From the NCBI GenBank assembly GCA_034698045.1, contig JAQGAU010000788.1, forward strand, positions 1-23,886: DNA of 23,886 bases, read 5' to 3'. Shown here in pieces: positions 9,573-20,310 of this stretch (positions are counted from its first letter, which is position 1; every line of letters begins with the position of its first letter). The notes under the pieces were generated by a model. That model was not told the DNA's origin. It ran no database searches and worked only from the letters and a program-made list of their open reading frames with translations. The stretch is from Paramacrobiotus richtersi (lineage: Eukaryota > Tardigrada > Eutardigrada > Parachela > Macrobiotidae). Made by a program: the position numbers and the translations under genes.

Positions 9573-12209
9573 TTACGCCATCGGGACCAGCGCCGCCTCC
9601 TCCGTCTTCGGGCACAACCTGGTGGGCGGCGCCACACTATAGTACTGCTCCCCACCCAGCACCCTCACCTCGGGGTTGCCACTGCGCGCCGCCTTATCAT
9701 TCCTCATCTGCAGCACATAAAACGCCAACACCGCACTGGCCAGCAGTACCACACCCTCCACCGTCAACGACACGGAAATTGCCAGATAAAACGCACTGAG
9801 GACTCTCTCCTGCTGCCCATCGGGTTCGTGGTCCTTCTTGATCAAGGCGATCATGTAATGGGCCAATGACAAGGAACCATGGCTGAAGATCAGTAGACAG
9901 ATGAGGAAGAGTAACTCGATCAGGCTGATAACGGCGGAGACCGTGTGCATCGCCAGGCATGTGGATTGGGTGGAGGGCGGGGAGTTGAGACGGGTGGCCA
10001 TGATGGCGATTAGGCCGGAGATGAGGGACAGGAGGCAGAGGAAGAAGATGGCTGTGTGCACCACGGCAAAGTCCATGTAGGGGATCATATACACCACTGT
10101 AAAAGTAATTTCGTTCGATGAGCTCTTGTTTTGTTAGTATTAGATTACACAACCAATCGGTACAGCACGTAACTAAATTCCCTGAATATGTTTATTTATT
10201 TTTTTTTATTTTTTTATTTTTTTTATTTTTTCCTATTTTTTTATTTTTATTTTTTTGAAGTTATGTAGTTTGTAAAGGGAAGAAATTGTACGCACAGAAA
10301 GTATGCATGCTGCATGTATGTATGTAAAGTGTACTATTGTGATACTTTCGGTCATTGACTGCCTGTAATCAATATATCGACTCTGACACTTTAAAAACAG
10401 CGGAATGTTTTGCTGCTGTAACGTATCCTTTGATTGCCGTTTCTACGTATCTTATCAGCCTAATAAACATTTATTTAAAGACCTGTCTGACCGATCATTT
10501 CCGGCAAAAACTCATTCTGCCAGACGGATTGTCGGTCTATGTTTACGGATCTCCCAGGCAGCCGGAAGTCAATTATTATCCGCTCTGGATTAATCTAATC
10601 AAATGTCAGGAAAGAGCGTCACATTATAAAAAAAGAAGTAGAGTGTCACTTTTTCATGGTTAATCAAATGATGTTACAGGCACGAATGAAAGTAGGCCGC
10701 TATCTAGGTGCATCCGCTGATTGTGCACTTGGCAGCGCAGCGGGCATGAATGATGCATACGAGTACTTGTAGTTGTTCTATAAAAGGGTGCAATTCTTCG
10801 AGTATTCATTTGTTAATCAATAGTGCTGATGCTGGGCTTTCATTAACCTAAAAGCCAATCTGATGCAGCAAATAAATCTACACGCATGCAACATCTGTAT
10901 GAATGCTAATGCAGTTATTCTGGTTATTCAATAAGCGAATTTAAATTCAGTATTCACAATTTCCGGCGAGTTTAGCCTATATGGTTTTTACGTTTTTGTT
11001 GATGCTTGCTTTGTGGCGCATCTTTTCCGATAAAAAATTTTCCAGTATTATATGTCGGCTTTATTTTAACTATTTTGTAGTTTAGAAAGTTCGCTCATTT
11101 TAAAATTAAAATTTAATACTTTTTGTCCCTTATTTAGTTAAAAATTATTATTAATGAAATTAAAATATATATATATTAAAAAAACTTACCATTTCAATTT
11201 GCCAATAAACCGCGCATTAAGAGTATTAATTTTCATTAAAAGTTTGCGATTAATATGTATGTTTAATTTGCAATTGCAGGGCGTTTTTACAGTAAAACCG
11301 AAAGATAATTAATACACTTTCGGGACAAATTACGCCGTCTATAGGTAACACAAAGCCGGTTCCATTTCAAGCAGTTTAACGCTGAGTAATTGTCACCGCC
11401 TCCCTGCCGACAAAAACTCGTGTACATCAGCTTGTAGTCTGCCTTGTCAAAAACTCGTAAATCATCGCTTCAACGAAGCATAAAAATCCACCATTTCCAC
11501 CTGTTTTGCTGACAAAAACGTTGTACATGTGCACACGATGATTGCGGAACAATCATACGGGGACAGCTTTGATAATACTCAATAGTGCGAGAAAAAATAG
11601 CTCAAGTGAACGGCATTACAAGCACAAGGTCAGACCGATAAATTTCATCATCAATGGACATCAATAAAAGAGAACAATTTCTGTCCGTTTAACCTGCAGG
11701 CAACGATTAGACGTTCACGGCCCGTGTAAAACTAGCGATAAAATCGCGATATTTGATAGGTGTATTCCGTACAATCTGGCACTTGTATAAATTTGCCAAA
11801 AATCTTGACGATAAGCTCGTTCGATGCACTGGAAATATGCAAATGTTCAAGTGATTTGACTAACGTTTATCAGAACAAACGCCTGATAAGGAACAGAAAA
11901 GCAATCGCAAAGTGTTTGCACAGTCTCATCAATCTTCATTGGGTTGTAGCTAATAGACAGCAATGAACCCCAACCAGTACGTGTCAATTGTATTGAGCAG
12001 TTGAAAGGCTGTAAAAATTCAATTAACCATCGAAACCGTGCAACCACGCGTAACCGCCCCACATCAATGTCAAACACAGAACAATGCGCATCAATGAAGA
12101 ACGTCTTACCTAAAAGATTGATACATACAACCGTCGATCCCGTCAACATTTCAAAGACACCCAGACACCTTAGAATAAACCGGCGTTCCAGACATTCAGC
12201 GGGCTGCAT
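9573..12209 (-). CDS. Four-pass membrane protein, MS4A/CD20-like or MARVEL-like (two exons, 207 aa)
   Basis: Exon 1 is 12209-12110 and exon 2 is 10096-9573. The 2013-bp intron has donor gtaaga, a TACTAAC branch-point match near 10135 and acceptor cttttacag. The join is phase 1 and makes a Val codon. The ATG at 12209 is the first in frame that gives a cytosolic N-terminus MQPAECLERR. Four hydrophobic segments follow at about 11-33, 44-67, 81-104 and 136-162. The second and third are joined by a short loop (NSPPSTQST) and the third and fourth by a charged loop (KKDHEPDGQQER). Glu147 lies inside the fourth segment. The C-tail of about 45 residues is polar, with tyrosines in GGEQYYSV. Order, spacing and motifs such as LISGLIAI and CLAMHTVSAV recall the MS4A/CD20 fold; a MARVEL or tetraspanin-like identity is possible. 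No CCG motif of true tetraspanins is seen. A paralogous first exon lies at 22316-22400. Substrate or partner unknown. Confidence 0.82.
10191..10256. repeat. T-rich low-complexity tract (TTTTA-like)
   Basis: About 66 bases of nearly pure T broken by single A or short C, inside the intron of the four-pass gene and about 95 bases upstream of its acceptor in transcript direction, where it reads as A-rich. It is a simple repeat, possibly the remains of a poly(A) tail of a retroposed sequence, but I see no recognisable body next to it. Confidence 0.85.
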
Positions 12210-13509
12210 TATTCCCAACTGCAAATGGAAATAATTGGGTTTTTTGCTGCTTGATCGGACGGAAAATTAGCAAGTGAATTCGGCAATAAACTGCGCGTTT
12301 AGATTGTATAAAACAGGGATCGATCGGAGGGGCAAGGTACTATGGTGTAAAAAGTACCAGACAGATTCCATCCGTCTGGTCAAAACGGCGCACAAGTCTC
12401 GATGCAGAGCCCTTGAGCCAACAGTGCACTGTTTACCATCTGAACCGTCTCTCCGCGTTCTACACTCGGTGTATGGATTATTTTGTGCAAACAGTGCCGC
12501 TTTGCACAATGCGTCCGACTATAGACTGCTCGATGCACAACATTTCCATTTAATTGAACCGCAACAAATGCACGGCCGTGCCATTGTCGGGAGTGGGGAA
12601 TAATAACGGAGAAAGCCAAAATGGGAATTGGACGAAGAACGCGATTAGTTTGGGGTCGGTTACCTCAGACAGATCGATGAGCACGCATTAGGGTAATTTG
12701 TGGACTGCTTAATGCGGGAAAAAATGTTGGAAGTTAGTGTCAGCATTAGCCGAACGATTGGCTGTGATCCATTTTCACAACGTTGTATATGAGACTCGGG
12801 TAATGTATACATCTGTTAATCATCGGCTGCGGCGCAGTTAGGACGGGCCACAACATATGCTGCGGGGAAATGACAGCTAACGATTATTACCGTGATTATT
12901 GCCAGCTACCACATGTTCACCTTGCGGAGACGCTACTTGAGCACCGGTTTGTTGGCGTACGGTATAAATCACCACTGCGCGGTTGAGCGTACGAGACGCT
13001 TTGTTGGGGGTTATAAAGTTTTATAACAGAGGGAAAATGTCGCGCTCTTTACTGCAGTGTCCGCAATTTTGCGCTTTCTTGAGTATACTTGAAAGCTCGG
13101 CATTCGTTCATATAAAATACAGTTAACATACTCGCGGACCTCTTGTACTGCTTACTGTCGCAAAAGTCCACTTTGGTAGAGAAGAACAAACAAATGTCGA
13201 TCTGGTATCACAGCGGGATGCGTTGTGAATGTCCTCCTTTCGGTCTGGTTACGGGTGGAATATATTATCGGCAACAAATGTTTACATTTCCACCAATAAG
13301 GCAACGAGCCGGCTAATAACGGGGGCAGATAAATAACGTGCAGCTGGCACAGCTGGCGGTCGTCATCCTAGTTTGTTCGACCTGCGGGCGCAAAAACTGG
13401 ACAGCTACAGAGTATAGTGATGTATGTGCGGATTGGCTTGTTTGCTGTACCGGTATTATTATATAATCGAAGCCACATAATTCAGATTTCTATGGCCGTG
13501 TGACATAGC
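12210..13509. other. Intergenic; upstream of the four-pass gene, no gene supported
   Basis: Overlapping open frames on both strands at about 12267-12619 have no recognisable content. TATA-like boxes on the plus strand lie at 12307-12313 (tataaaa) and 12963-12969 (tataaat). The second is about 550 bases upstream of the hairpin at 13510 and could start a plus-strand transcript through it; this is speculation. The promoter of the minus-strand gene should lie just right of 12209, but no clear TATA box is seen for it. Confidence 0.45.
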
Positions 13510-13594
13510 CGTTCTCTAGCGGCGTCCATGGACTACGTTATTACCTTGTCCATGGATAAGGTGGTGACGTAGTCCCGCATGCCGCTAAGGAACG
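13510..13594 (+). ncRNA. Candidate structured RNA hairpin (pre-miRNA-like)
   Basis: An 85-base imperfect inverted repeat. Arms are 13510-13547 and 13558-13594, with a 10-base loop. By hand 34 of 38 left-arm bases pair, 5 of them as G:U. The only interruptions are a C:A, a C:C and a small 2-by-1 internal loop near 13528. The outermost five and innermost five pairs are all Watson-Crick. G:U pairs exist only if the plus strand is transcribed; on the minus strand they would be A:C mismatches. Size, loop and small internal loops fit a microRNA precursor. I recognise no known miRNA seed. A diverged palindromic mobile element is the alternative. Confidence 0.5.
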
Positions 13595-16127
13595 GGTTTG
13601 TCCGGGAGTTAAGTTGACCCATACTGTTTATGACTATAAGGTGTTTAGCATGCACTGCACTGTAGGCGACGAATACTATAAAAAAGGAACAACTAACTAT
13701 TCTGTAAGCAAAGCGAAAGGGAGATATTGTGTTACAAAAAACACATCTTCCATTTCCCTGACTGAGTCAACAGTTTCAATAACACCGATGCCATTCCCTC
13801 GCAGACTCTCTGTACTATCCTTGTGGAAGAAAGTCCATTGACCGTGCAATCCATTTTTGTTCGGATCATGCGTTCTACATCTGCAGCTAACGTGCCTTTC
13901 AATCATCGTATTTATAAGGAAATTTTATTTTTGTTTAACAGAAAACGGATAGCGAGAATTTAGCTCCCCTCCTCATTGTAACTTTCGAAATATGTCTCAA
14001 CTTATTGTGCTAAAACCGAAGAGTTGCGAACAACACTACTGGAGGTTAGTTTCGTGAGCATGCAGTTTGTAAATCATTCCTAAGGCAAATCGAAGCCCTC
14101 GCTAACAATGTAAGGAACGCAGATTACATGGACTTACATGCAAAAAACCGGCGAATTCTCCGCTGCATCCGGCGAGTTCCTCAGCACGCAGCGAAAAAAA
14201 CTGCAAGAACCTATAATATTATCTTGCCAAGCAGGAAGGAAATGGAAAAAGTCCGCAGACGAACTGCAGTAGCAAAGCAGACGTCTGGCTTGGAGTTAAG
14301 TGGTCTGACTTGCTTACACAGCAAATGCCGACGATCAACCGACGAAACGCGAGGAAAAAAACACAGTCAACCACGACTACTGTCTGCTGTCTATGACTGG
14401 AAAAAGATGCTGAAGTGGCTGATTTTGTTTGATCAATCTGTGTGGGGGGATTAAATATCGGCCAAGCCATGGAAATGTTTTCTTTGCCATTTTCGCCGGC
14501 TGCAAACACACAATCTTCCATCTCTAATGGAACTGGCAGCAGTATAAGCCACAGCTGGACAGATGTACCGGTTTGTCGGGGTTTTATCACTTCAAGTGGA
14601 ATTTTATGCTCCGTCTTGTTAACGTGGTCGTAAAAGTTTCAGATGAACGGATTTCTAGGTGGGCAACGATCAAGTGCGAAGCTGACAGGTATTCCGTGAA
14701 ACTTGTCTCGGATAAAACTGTTTTCAAGAAAAGTGCACTTAGACCAGTTCAGCGGCTCAGTTTCCTCATCGCGTCCAGATGGTAACTTGATCGTGCGGCG
14801 TTTTACCGTGTCTGTCTCCGTTTTACAGCGGCATGCTGTGTTGCGTACACAGCACAGAGAATGACTAACCTACCGGTGTTGGATGACCAGCCTGTCATAT
14901 GGATGCTATTTTTATCATGTTGATATTATTACTAGTTTACAGTTGTAAACGTTAAAGGAAACCAAACGTTAACCTTGAGCAAATGTAGATCATGCATCGC
15001 TGTTTTCTACTAGCAATTTATCCTGATAGAATTGAAAGTATGGAATTACTGTACAAGGCAGCCGAAAGTTAAGACCTGTGGAAAGACCCCTTACTTCCGC
15101 TGAATGAAGGATTAACAGCGCTACAACTCCCTGTTATTCTGTGCGCGGAGTCTGTCATAAGGCTTCTACCGCGACAACATAATATTATGTGCGTTATGAA
15201 CTTGTAAGGTAATCCATCCACATTATCCATTGTAATCCATACGCACCTACAGTGTAACAAAGTTTTCAGAGTTATGTATACGGCAATGAATAGAAAACAG
15301 CAAACAATCTTCCTGGCGCGTGGTTCTAAACACCGAACGCTATACAAAACCGGGCGATTCCAGGGATCAGAATGGCACAGTATCTTCAAAGTCAAAGACC
15401 ATTTCCAAAGCTTTTTTGACAAATAGTGACAAATAGACAAAGGGTGTTGACAAATAAGTGGACAGCTAAGAAAATAAAAACATAACCAATTTGCAAAGCT
15501 TATCCATAACTACTTATTTGATAGTTTGAGTTATTGTACACTTATTTTGTCGTTTAACTGTTTTTAACCTTTCGACCCATGTAAACTTACGTCTGGTCGC
15601 GACTTTCAGTAAATCCCAAAAGGGGTCCTATGCCAAAAGTTAGTAACTTTGAGTAGTCACTACAGTACTTATACTTCTATCAATCGCGCTCTTCAGTTTG
15701 GAATAACTTTGGATGTAGGGTTAGTCTACCGGGCTGTTTGTGTAAAAATGCGGTCCGTAGCTATGCATTAAAGCGTCTCAGTTAAAGAGGATGCTCGTAC
15801 CAAATCATGGATTTGCTATCTGGAATTCTGGTGGCGTGTGATTGTTCTCATCTAACGGCCGGTACGAATACAAGGGCAATGCGAGGACTCTCGCCGCTCA
15901 TTTTCTGCGGAATCTGTGTTGATCTACAGCTAAGCAACAAGCAGGTTACTCCATAGTCTAGAGCATGATGAACAGTTGTTCAAGCTATGCGAACTGGGTT
16001 CTGTCTCATTTTCTATTGCAGGTAACACTGAGCACTCACTCGGCTTTCAAAAGCTATGCGAGAGGCGAGAGCATCCTTTCCCTGTAGAAGTCGTTGGACA
16101 TGCATCCGCGGATGGAGCTCAATTAGA
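13595..16127. other. Intergenic; no gene supported
   Basis: Longer open frames on both strands at 14128-14590, and one on the minus strand at 15069-15440, have no domains or signal peptides and overlap each other or lack credible splice context. Small structures seen: a 21-base imperfect tandem repeat near 14147-14188 (ccggcga...), a direct repeat aaacgtta near 14946-14970, a 14-base palindrome acataatattatgt near 15178, and three spaced tgacaaata words near 15417-15453. Confidence 0.5.
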
Positions 16128-16598
16128 TGTTGTTGTTTGTTGTTTATTGCGATTTAACGTCCGTTAGTGACCGTTCCAATCAGTGCCACTCACTGCTCAA
16201 GGTAACAGACCAAAGTCTGAGAAGCGCCAAGAAACGAGCTTGGAAAAAAAAGAAAGCGTTTAGCGGCATCTTGGAAAAGTAAAACAATAACATGGAAATT
16301 CATAGTAAGCGTAAATGATCAACATGAGCAAGCGATCCTTTGCATTTCTGATGGGAGAATTGTGGAACGAAGTTTCCAAGCCAGATGGATCGTACTTAAG
16401 CCTGCAGACATTCAAGTCCGTACTGAACTATGTTAAGTGGAAGGATCTACGTTGGACGAAGCGGTTTATTAATGCTGAGCATTTGTGTCTGCTATAAACG
16501 TTGCTTTTTTGTATTTTCATTTGTTAGTCTGTTACCTCTCGCAGTGTCCTTCACTGATTGTAATGGACGTTAAAACGCAATACACAAACAAACAACAT
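16128..16598. mobile_element. Terminal-inverted-repeat DNA element, non-autonomous or degraded
   Basis: The left end (16128 to about 16230) and the right end (about 16515-16598) are inverted copies. In order from the outside they share tgttgtttg, tattgcg, tttaacgtcc, caatcagtg, cact and ggtaacagac, with a few small gaps. Terminal repeats are thus about 85-100 bp in an element of about 470 bp. I could not fix a target-site duplication, so the ends may be off by a few bases. The core holds an open frame at 16315-16497. Elements with a similar tttaacgtc word near their ends are common in several invertebrate genomes; I do not assign a superfamily. It sits about 0.4 kb upstream of the LDLa gene. 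Confidence 0.7.
16315..16497 (+). CDS. Small ORF inside the TIR element, weakly like a tyrosine-recombinase-derived domain
   Basis: 60 codons from ATG to TAA, entirely inside the element's core. The middle of the peptide, LWNEVSKPDGSYLSLQTF followed by KSVLNYV, follows a pattern I associate with the DUF3504 domain of ZMYM2/QRICH1-like proteins, which derive from Crypton tyrosine recombinases: aromatic, EV, K, DG, then a helix start and a hydrophobic run. Only about 40 residues match and no catalytic part is present, so it would be a captured fragment at best. It may equally be a chance open frame. No signal peptide or splice context is evident. Confidence 0.25.
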   Translation: MINMSKRSFAFLMGELWNEVSKPDGSYLSLQTFKSVLNYVKWKDLRWTKRFINAEHLCLL

Positions 16599-17002
16599 AT
16601 TGTGCGGGATTCTGCTACTTGGAATTCAATTGAATATTAGGTAATGTTCACGAATCCGCCAGCTGTGCAGTGCAGATGAAGTTCTGCTCTTGGGGCAACC
16701 CCCTGCCGACTCTGTAGCTACATGTTGCTTCGTGACGTCCGATCCAAATTCACAGGCATTCGCAGCATTCCGCAAAGTCGATCAAGCTTGTTTTCTTGTT
16801 TGCGGTAAATTAAAAACTGGTAACATTAACGACAAATTTTAACTGTATTCCGTTGGTGAAAGACGAGCCCCTGATAGTCGTGGCAAAGTTCTCCCAAAAT
16901 CGATTGATTCACTGATCCTTCGGCCGACGGGTCGCCGCATTGTTTAAGGAGTCTCACTCGGTTGCTTTGGCTCCTCGATATTGACAGCTGGATGATCTCA
17001 CA
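16599..17002 (+). promoter_or_regulatory. Upstream region of the LDLa gene
   Basis: This stretch lies between the transposon end and the ATG at 17003. I see no TATA box at a useful distance. A pyrimidine-rich tctcactcgg near 16952 could be an initiator, but the match is weak. No other feature is supported. Confidence 0.3.
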
Positions 17003-19981
17003 ATGGAATTGTTCTGTTGGCTGTTAGTCCTGGGCAGCCTGATTGGGCGGATCTCAGCATTCAGTGAGGAGGGGGGTCTACAAGGTTTGTCTCCCAAAGT
17101 GTTTGCTCGAGTGTGTTCTTCTGAATCTTCTTCTTCTCTTTGTAAAGTGGTAATCAGGCTATAAAACAGTAAAAAATTAAAGACGAAAGTATGCGGGGTT
17201 TGGCAAAGATTACGAGTTACCAGCGAAGACAACAACAGCGAACCTTTTGTTAACTTTTACCTTCAGTTTCTTGTTGGTTACGTTTTGCCGAGAGTTTCGT
17301 TAAAGATTCACAAATTCTCGATCCGTTTCATTCTTTGCTGTTGGCAGTGATGGCAAGTTTGGCTAATTGCGTTTTGGGAAGTAGTGCGTTCTTTTACGTT
17401 AAGGAAAACTCGTGAACGAATCGAAACGTGTCTAAAAATCTTGAAGCCTTTTGATAAGAATTCTAACATGATTTCACCGATCGATCAGCTACAAGATTAA
17501 AAACAACAGAAAACATTAGTGCCTGGTTCAAATTATTAATGAGCAGTGATCTGTTAAGAAATTTGCTGACGAAATCAAAATGAACCATTTCATGTGCTTT
17601 TTATCGTAAGAGTACTGTCATAAGCGGAAACTGAATGAACGGCTGCGTTCTTTTGCGGAAATGTGCCGAATAAAAAATGCAAAAATATGCTGATCAGTCG
17701 GATAATTTCGTTTGTTGTTTCTTGGTAAACTTATACCAATATTCCCAATCTTCCGTGTTGTTGTGAACTGCTAATTGTCCCAGTCCGGCGCAACAGCTGT
17801 TTTCACACGTGGCTTAAAACGTGGAAAGATTTGCACATCAATCGAGCGATAGGAATAGCCAATCTGCTGTGAGCGCCCGCTACGAAAGGTTATTATTAAC
17901 GCGGCAAACCTTTCCCTGACAGGCACAACACCCGGGACGCCCGCCTGCAAAGAGGATCAGTTTCGTTGTGTGAACGGCAGAATTCAATGCATCTCGAGAG
18001 AATTTTGGTGCGATCGAATGAAGGACTGTGCGGACGGCAGCGACGAAGTGGGCTGCCCGGAGGAACGGATGAAGTGCAGGGATTATGAGTTTGAGTGTTC
18101 CAGGGGCACGTGCAAACCCTATGAGTCTGTCTGTGATGGCACTAAGGACTGCCCTAACGGTGCTGATGAGGAGGAACACGAGTGCGAGAAGCCATGCCGT
18201 TATGACTTTTTCAAATGCAAAGGTCGGCCTGTTCAATTCAGTAGTGTAATGAACCGTATACATAAGGTCGCGCTGGAAGTACAGTTCTGATACAGTATAT
18301 TCTTTAATTCGATGAAATTAGACATGCCTGAGCATTAACAGATTTTCTACATAAACGATAGGACACTTCTTTACCAGCTGCAACTCTCACTGGCATATTG
18401 GTTTTTGCATGAAGCTTTTCATTACTTTTAAACAAAAACATTTACTTTAACATTCAATTTGGAAAACGTTACTTCATTTTCAAAGTTCTAGAGAATGACT
18501 GTGAGAACGCATTTTATAAAATTAAGACGTTGAAAGTATGCTTTTTTGAATTCGTAACACTACAGCACTCGCGATTCGGTTGATACTGTTTATACTGTAA
18601 GTATCGATGCCTCGAATGAACGTTTCCTTGTTGAAAGGTCGCAACGGAAGTAAAGCTGGACGATGCATTCCGAATCAGTGGTTATGCGCTTCGAACATTG
18701 ACGACCCGAACTGCGACTGTCCCGGTTGCGAGGACGAAGTCAAACCAGAAGCGTGTCCACTACGCAAAGCGCAGGTGGTCTGTGAGAAGCAGAAAAGACG
18801 CATGTGCGCGGACACTGAGTGCGTTAGACCGTGGTCATGGTGTAATGGCGAGCCGGATTGTTCCGATGGCTCCGACGAAGCCAACTGCCCAACGACCACG
18901 CCGCAGCCCAGTGTTACCACGAGGCAGCCGCAGTTCAACGCCACCACTGGCCCCACACAGCAGACCACGAAGCAGCCGCAGATCAAGCTGTTCCACATCC
19001 CCGCTGGCCCCATACAGCAGACAAGTAAGACAGTGTGCATCATATGTATAAGCCGATGGTCCTCGATGAATACTCTGCATTACAGAGCCACGAACACAGT
19101 CAGTGTGTGTACTCGTCGGTTATTATTAGTCTAACCTGTAATTAAAGATAAATCTGTATTTGTCGTTGCGAAGTGTATAACAGTGTATTCCTTACGTAGT
19201 GCTTCGTTGTATATTGAAGTAAGCAACTTAGTGATCAGCTTCGGTCACTGCTCTTTGCCACTGTGAAGACGCATGTGACACCCTCACAACTAATGCCCAC
19301 CAGTAACTGGAAAGAATGGCTTTTCCGGATACTATTTAAATACCACTTTTAGAAGGCACTCTGTTAGTCCCCCGCGAATCTGCGATCGATTTCACCACTA
19401 GTTTTACCGGCAAACATGTCCCCGCTTTTAACCCAATTGAGTGTGGTTCGTAGGAAACTTTGACCGGGTCTATTCCTACCGCTATTCTGGACCGAAGCCG
19501 CTCGCTAGTAATAAAAGAGAACAATTGCATTACTCTATATCTCGGGACACAGAGTTCACAACTCCTTTTTCCTTGCTATCAAATCCGAGACAAAATCGTC
19601 GATAGTTGCTGGCAGTAATGCGCTGAGAAACCCTCATTCGTTTTTTCAAAGTAAATGTCGGTAAACTGGCTGTCCATCTTAGTTCAGTCGGAAAAAATGA
19701 CAAGTGGTATGTTTGCAGGTACGACATCAGCCAAGACAACGCTACGAACGATGCTATCCAGTGTAACGCCTGCAACTGTCACCATTGCATACACTCCATC
19801 GACGGTTAGACCTGTTCCATCCCTGGCTGCAACCATCTTCCCGCTAGCACGCTTGGGCTACATCATCGGATTGTCCAGTGCTGCGTGTCTCTTGGTTCTG
19901 CTGATCGGTGGCGGTGTCTTTTGGCTGCGGAGCAGGAACAGGTCACGGGCTGGTGCGATTCCGAAACGCCCACTGCCATAA
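17003..19981 (+). CDS. LDL-receptor class A repeat, single-pass (type I) membrane protein (four exons, 343 aa)
   Basis: Exons are 17003-17084, 17923-18222, 18638-19024 and 19719-19981. Introns are 838, 415 and 694 bp, all phase 1, with donors gtttgt, gtcggc (weak) and gtaaga and acceptors ctgacag, tgaaag and tttgcag. A signal peptide (MELFCWLLVLGSLIGRISA) opens the protein. LDLa modules lie at about 36-72 (CADGSDEVGC), 79-115 (CPNGADEEEHEC), 119-167 (divergent: CDCPGCEDEV replaces the usual C-x-DGSDE) and 176-211 (CSDGSDEANC). Modules 1, 2 and 4 keep the acidic calcium-binding box. A Thr/Pro/Gln-rich, probably O-glycosylated stalk runs from 212 to about 295, followed by a membrane segment at about 303-326, a basic stop-transfer RSRNRSR and a 17-residue cytosolic tail. 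It lacks EGF and beta-propeller domains, so it is not an LDL receptor proper. It more likely binds an extracellular ligand or acts as a co-receptor; the ligand is unknown. The tail shows no NPxY endocytosis motif. Confidence 0.9.
18916..19020 (+). repeat. Two-unit imperfect coding repeat in the mucin-like stalk
   Basis: Unit 1 (18916-18963) and unit 2 (18964-19020) both start accacgaRgcagccgcag and end with a ctggcccca-acagcag block, differing by substitutions and a 9-base length change in the middle. They code Thr/Gln/Pro-rich stalk. In-frame length change suggests recent unit duplication, as is usual for mucin-like stalks. Confidence 0.8.
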
Positions 19982-20288
19982 ATGTGTCGGGCGTGCACTG
20001 GCCAATGGCTGCATGTGGATTGAGTGGTATTTTGTTGTTTACTTATTTATCATGCTGGTTGCACACATTTATACTTTTTATTGTTTATACTGGTATCAGT
20101 GTTATGTCATTGAATGTGGATGTTTTTGGTTTCTTTCGTTGTTGTGGTTATATAGCGTCGGATGTTTGTGTTGTCCTCGATGGCACTTGTGGTTATCTTA
20201 TGTTTTATTTGTCTTAAACCATTTTGAACTTTGATTCAGCCATATTCGTGGGAGGAACGTTTCGTGGTGATATGAATCATCAGTTACG

Positions 20289-20294
20289 AATAAA
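20289..20294 (+). terminator. Poly(A) signal AATAAA of the LDLa gene
   Basis: A canonical AATAAA lies 308 bases past the stop codon at 19979-19981 on the same strand. It gives a 3' untranslated region of ordinary length. The stretch between is T/G-rich and has no conserved coding frame. Confidence 0.65.
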
Positions 20295-20310
20295 AACACG
20301 TAAAAATAAT

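Noticed and set aside
10355-10663. 102-codon plus-strand open frame
   Set aside because: It lies inside the intron of the opposite-strand four-pass gene and has no domain or ATG in good context.
11170-11260. Strong donor-like site on the minus strand (atg|gtaagt) inside the four-pass intron
   Set aside because: The exon it would end is in the wrong phase for the next exon and lacks a clear acceptor; direct joining of 12110 to 10096 is phase-perfect.
12267-12619. Overlapping frames on both strands
   Set aside because: They shadow each other, have no recognisable content, and lie in the upstream region of the four-pass gene.
14128-14590. Overlapping open frames on both strands (108 and 123 codons)
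   Set aside because: Compositions are low-complexity, no motif is recognisable, and neither has convincing splice partners.
15178-15191. acataatattatgt palindrome
   Set aside because: Short AT-rich palindromes are expected by chance in spacer of this composition.
15069-15440. 123-codon minus-strand open frame with one hydrophobic stretch
   Set aside because: The frame starts without context, and no domain or neighbouring exon supports it.
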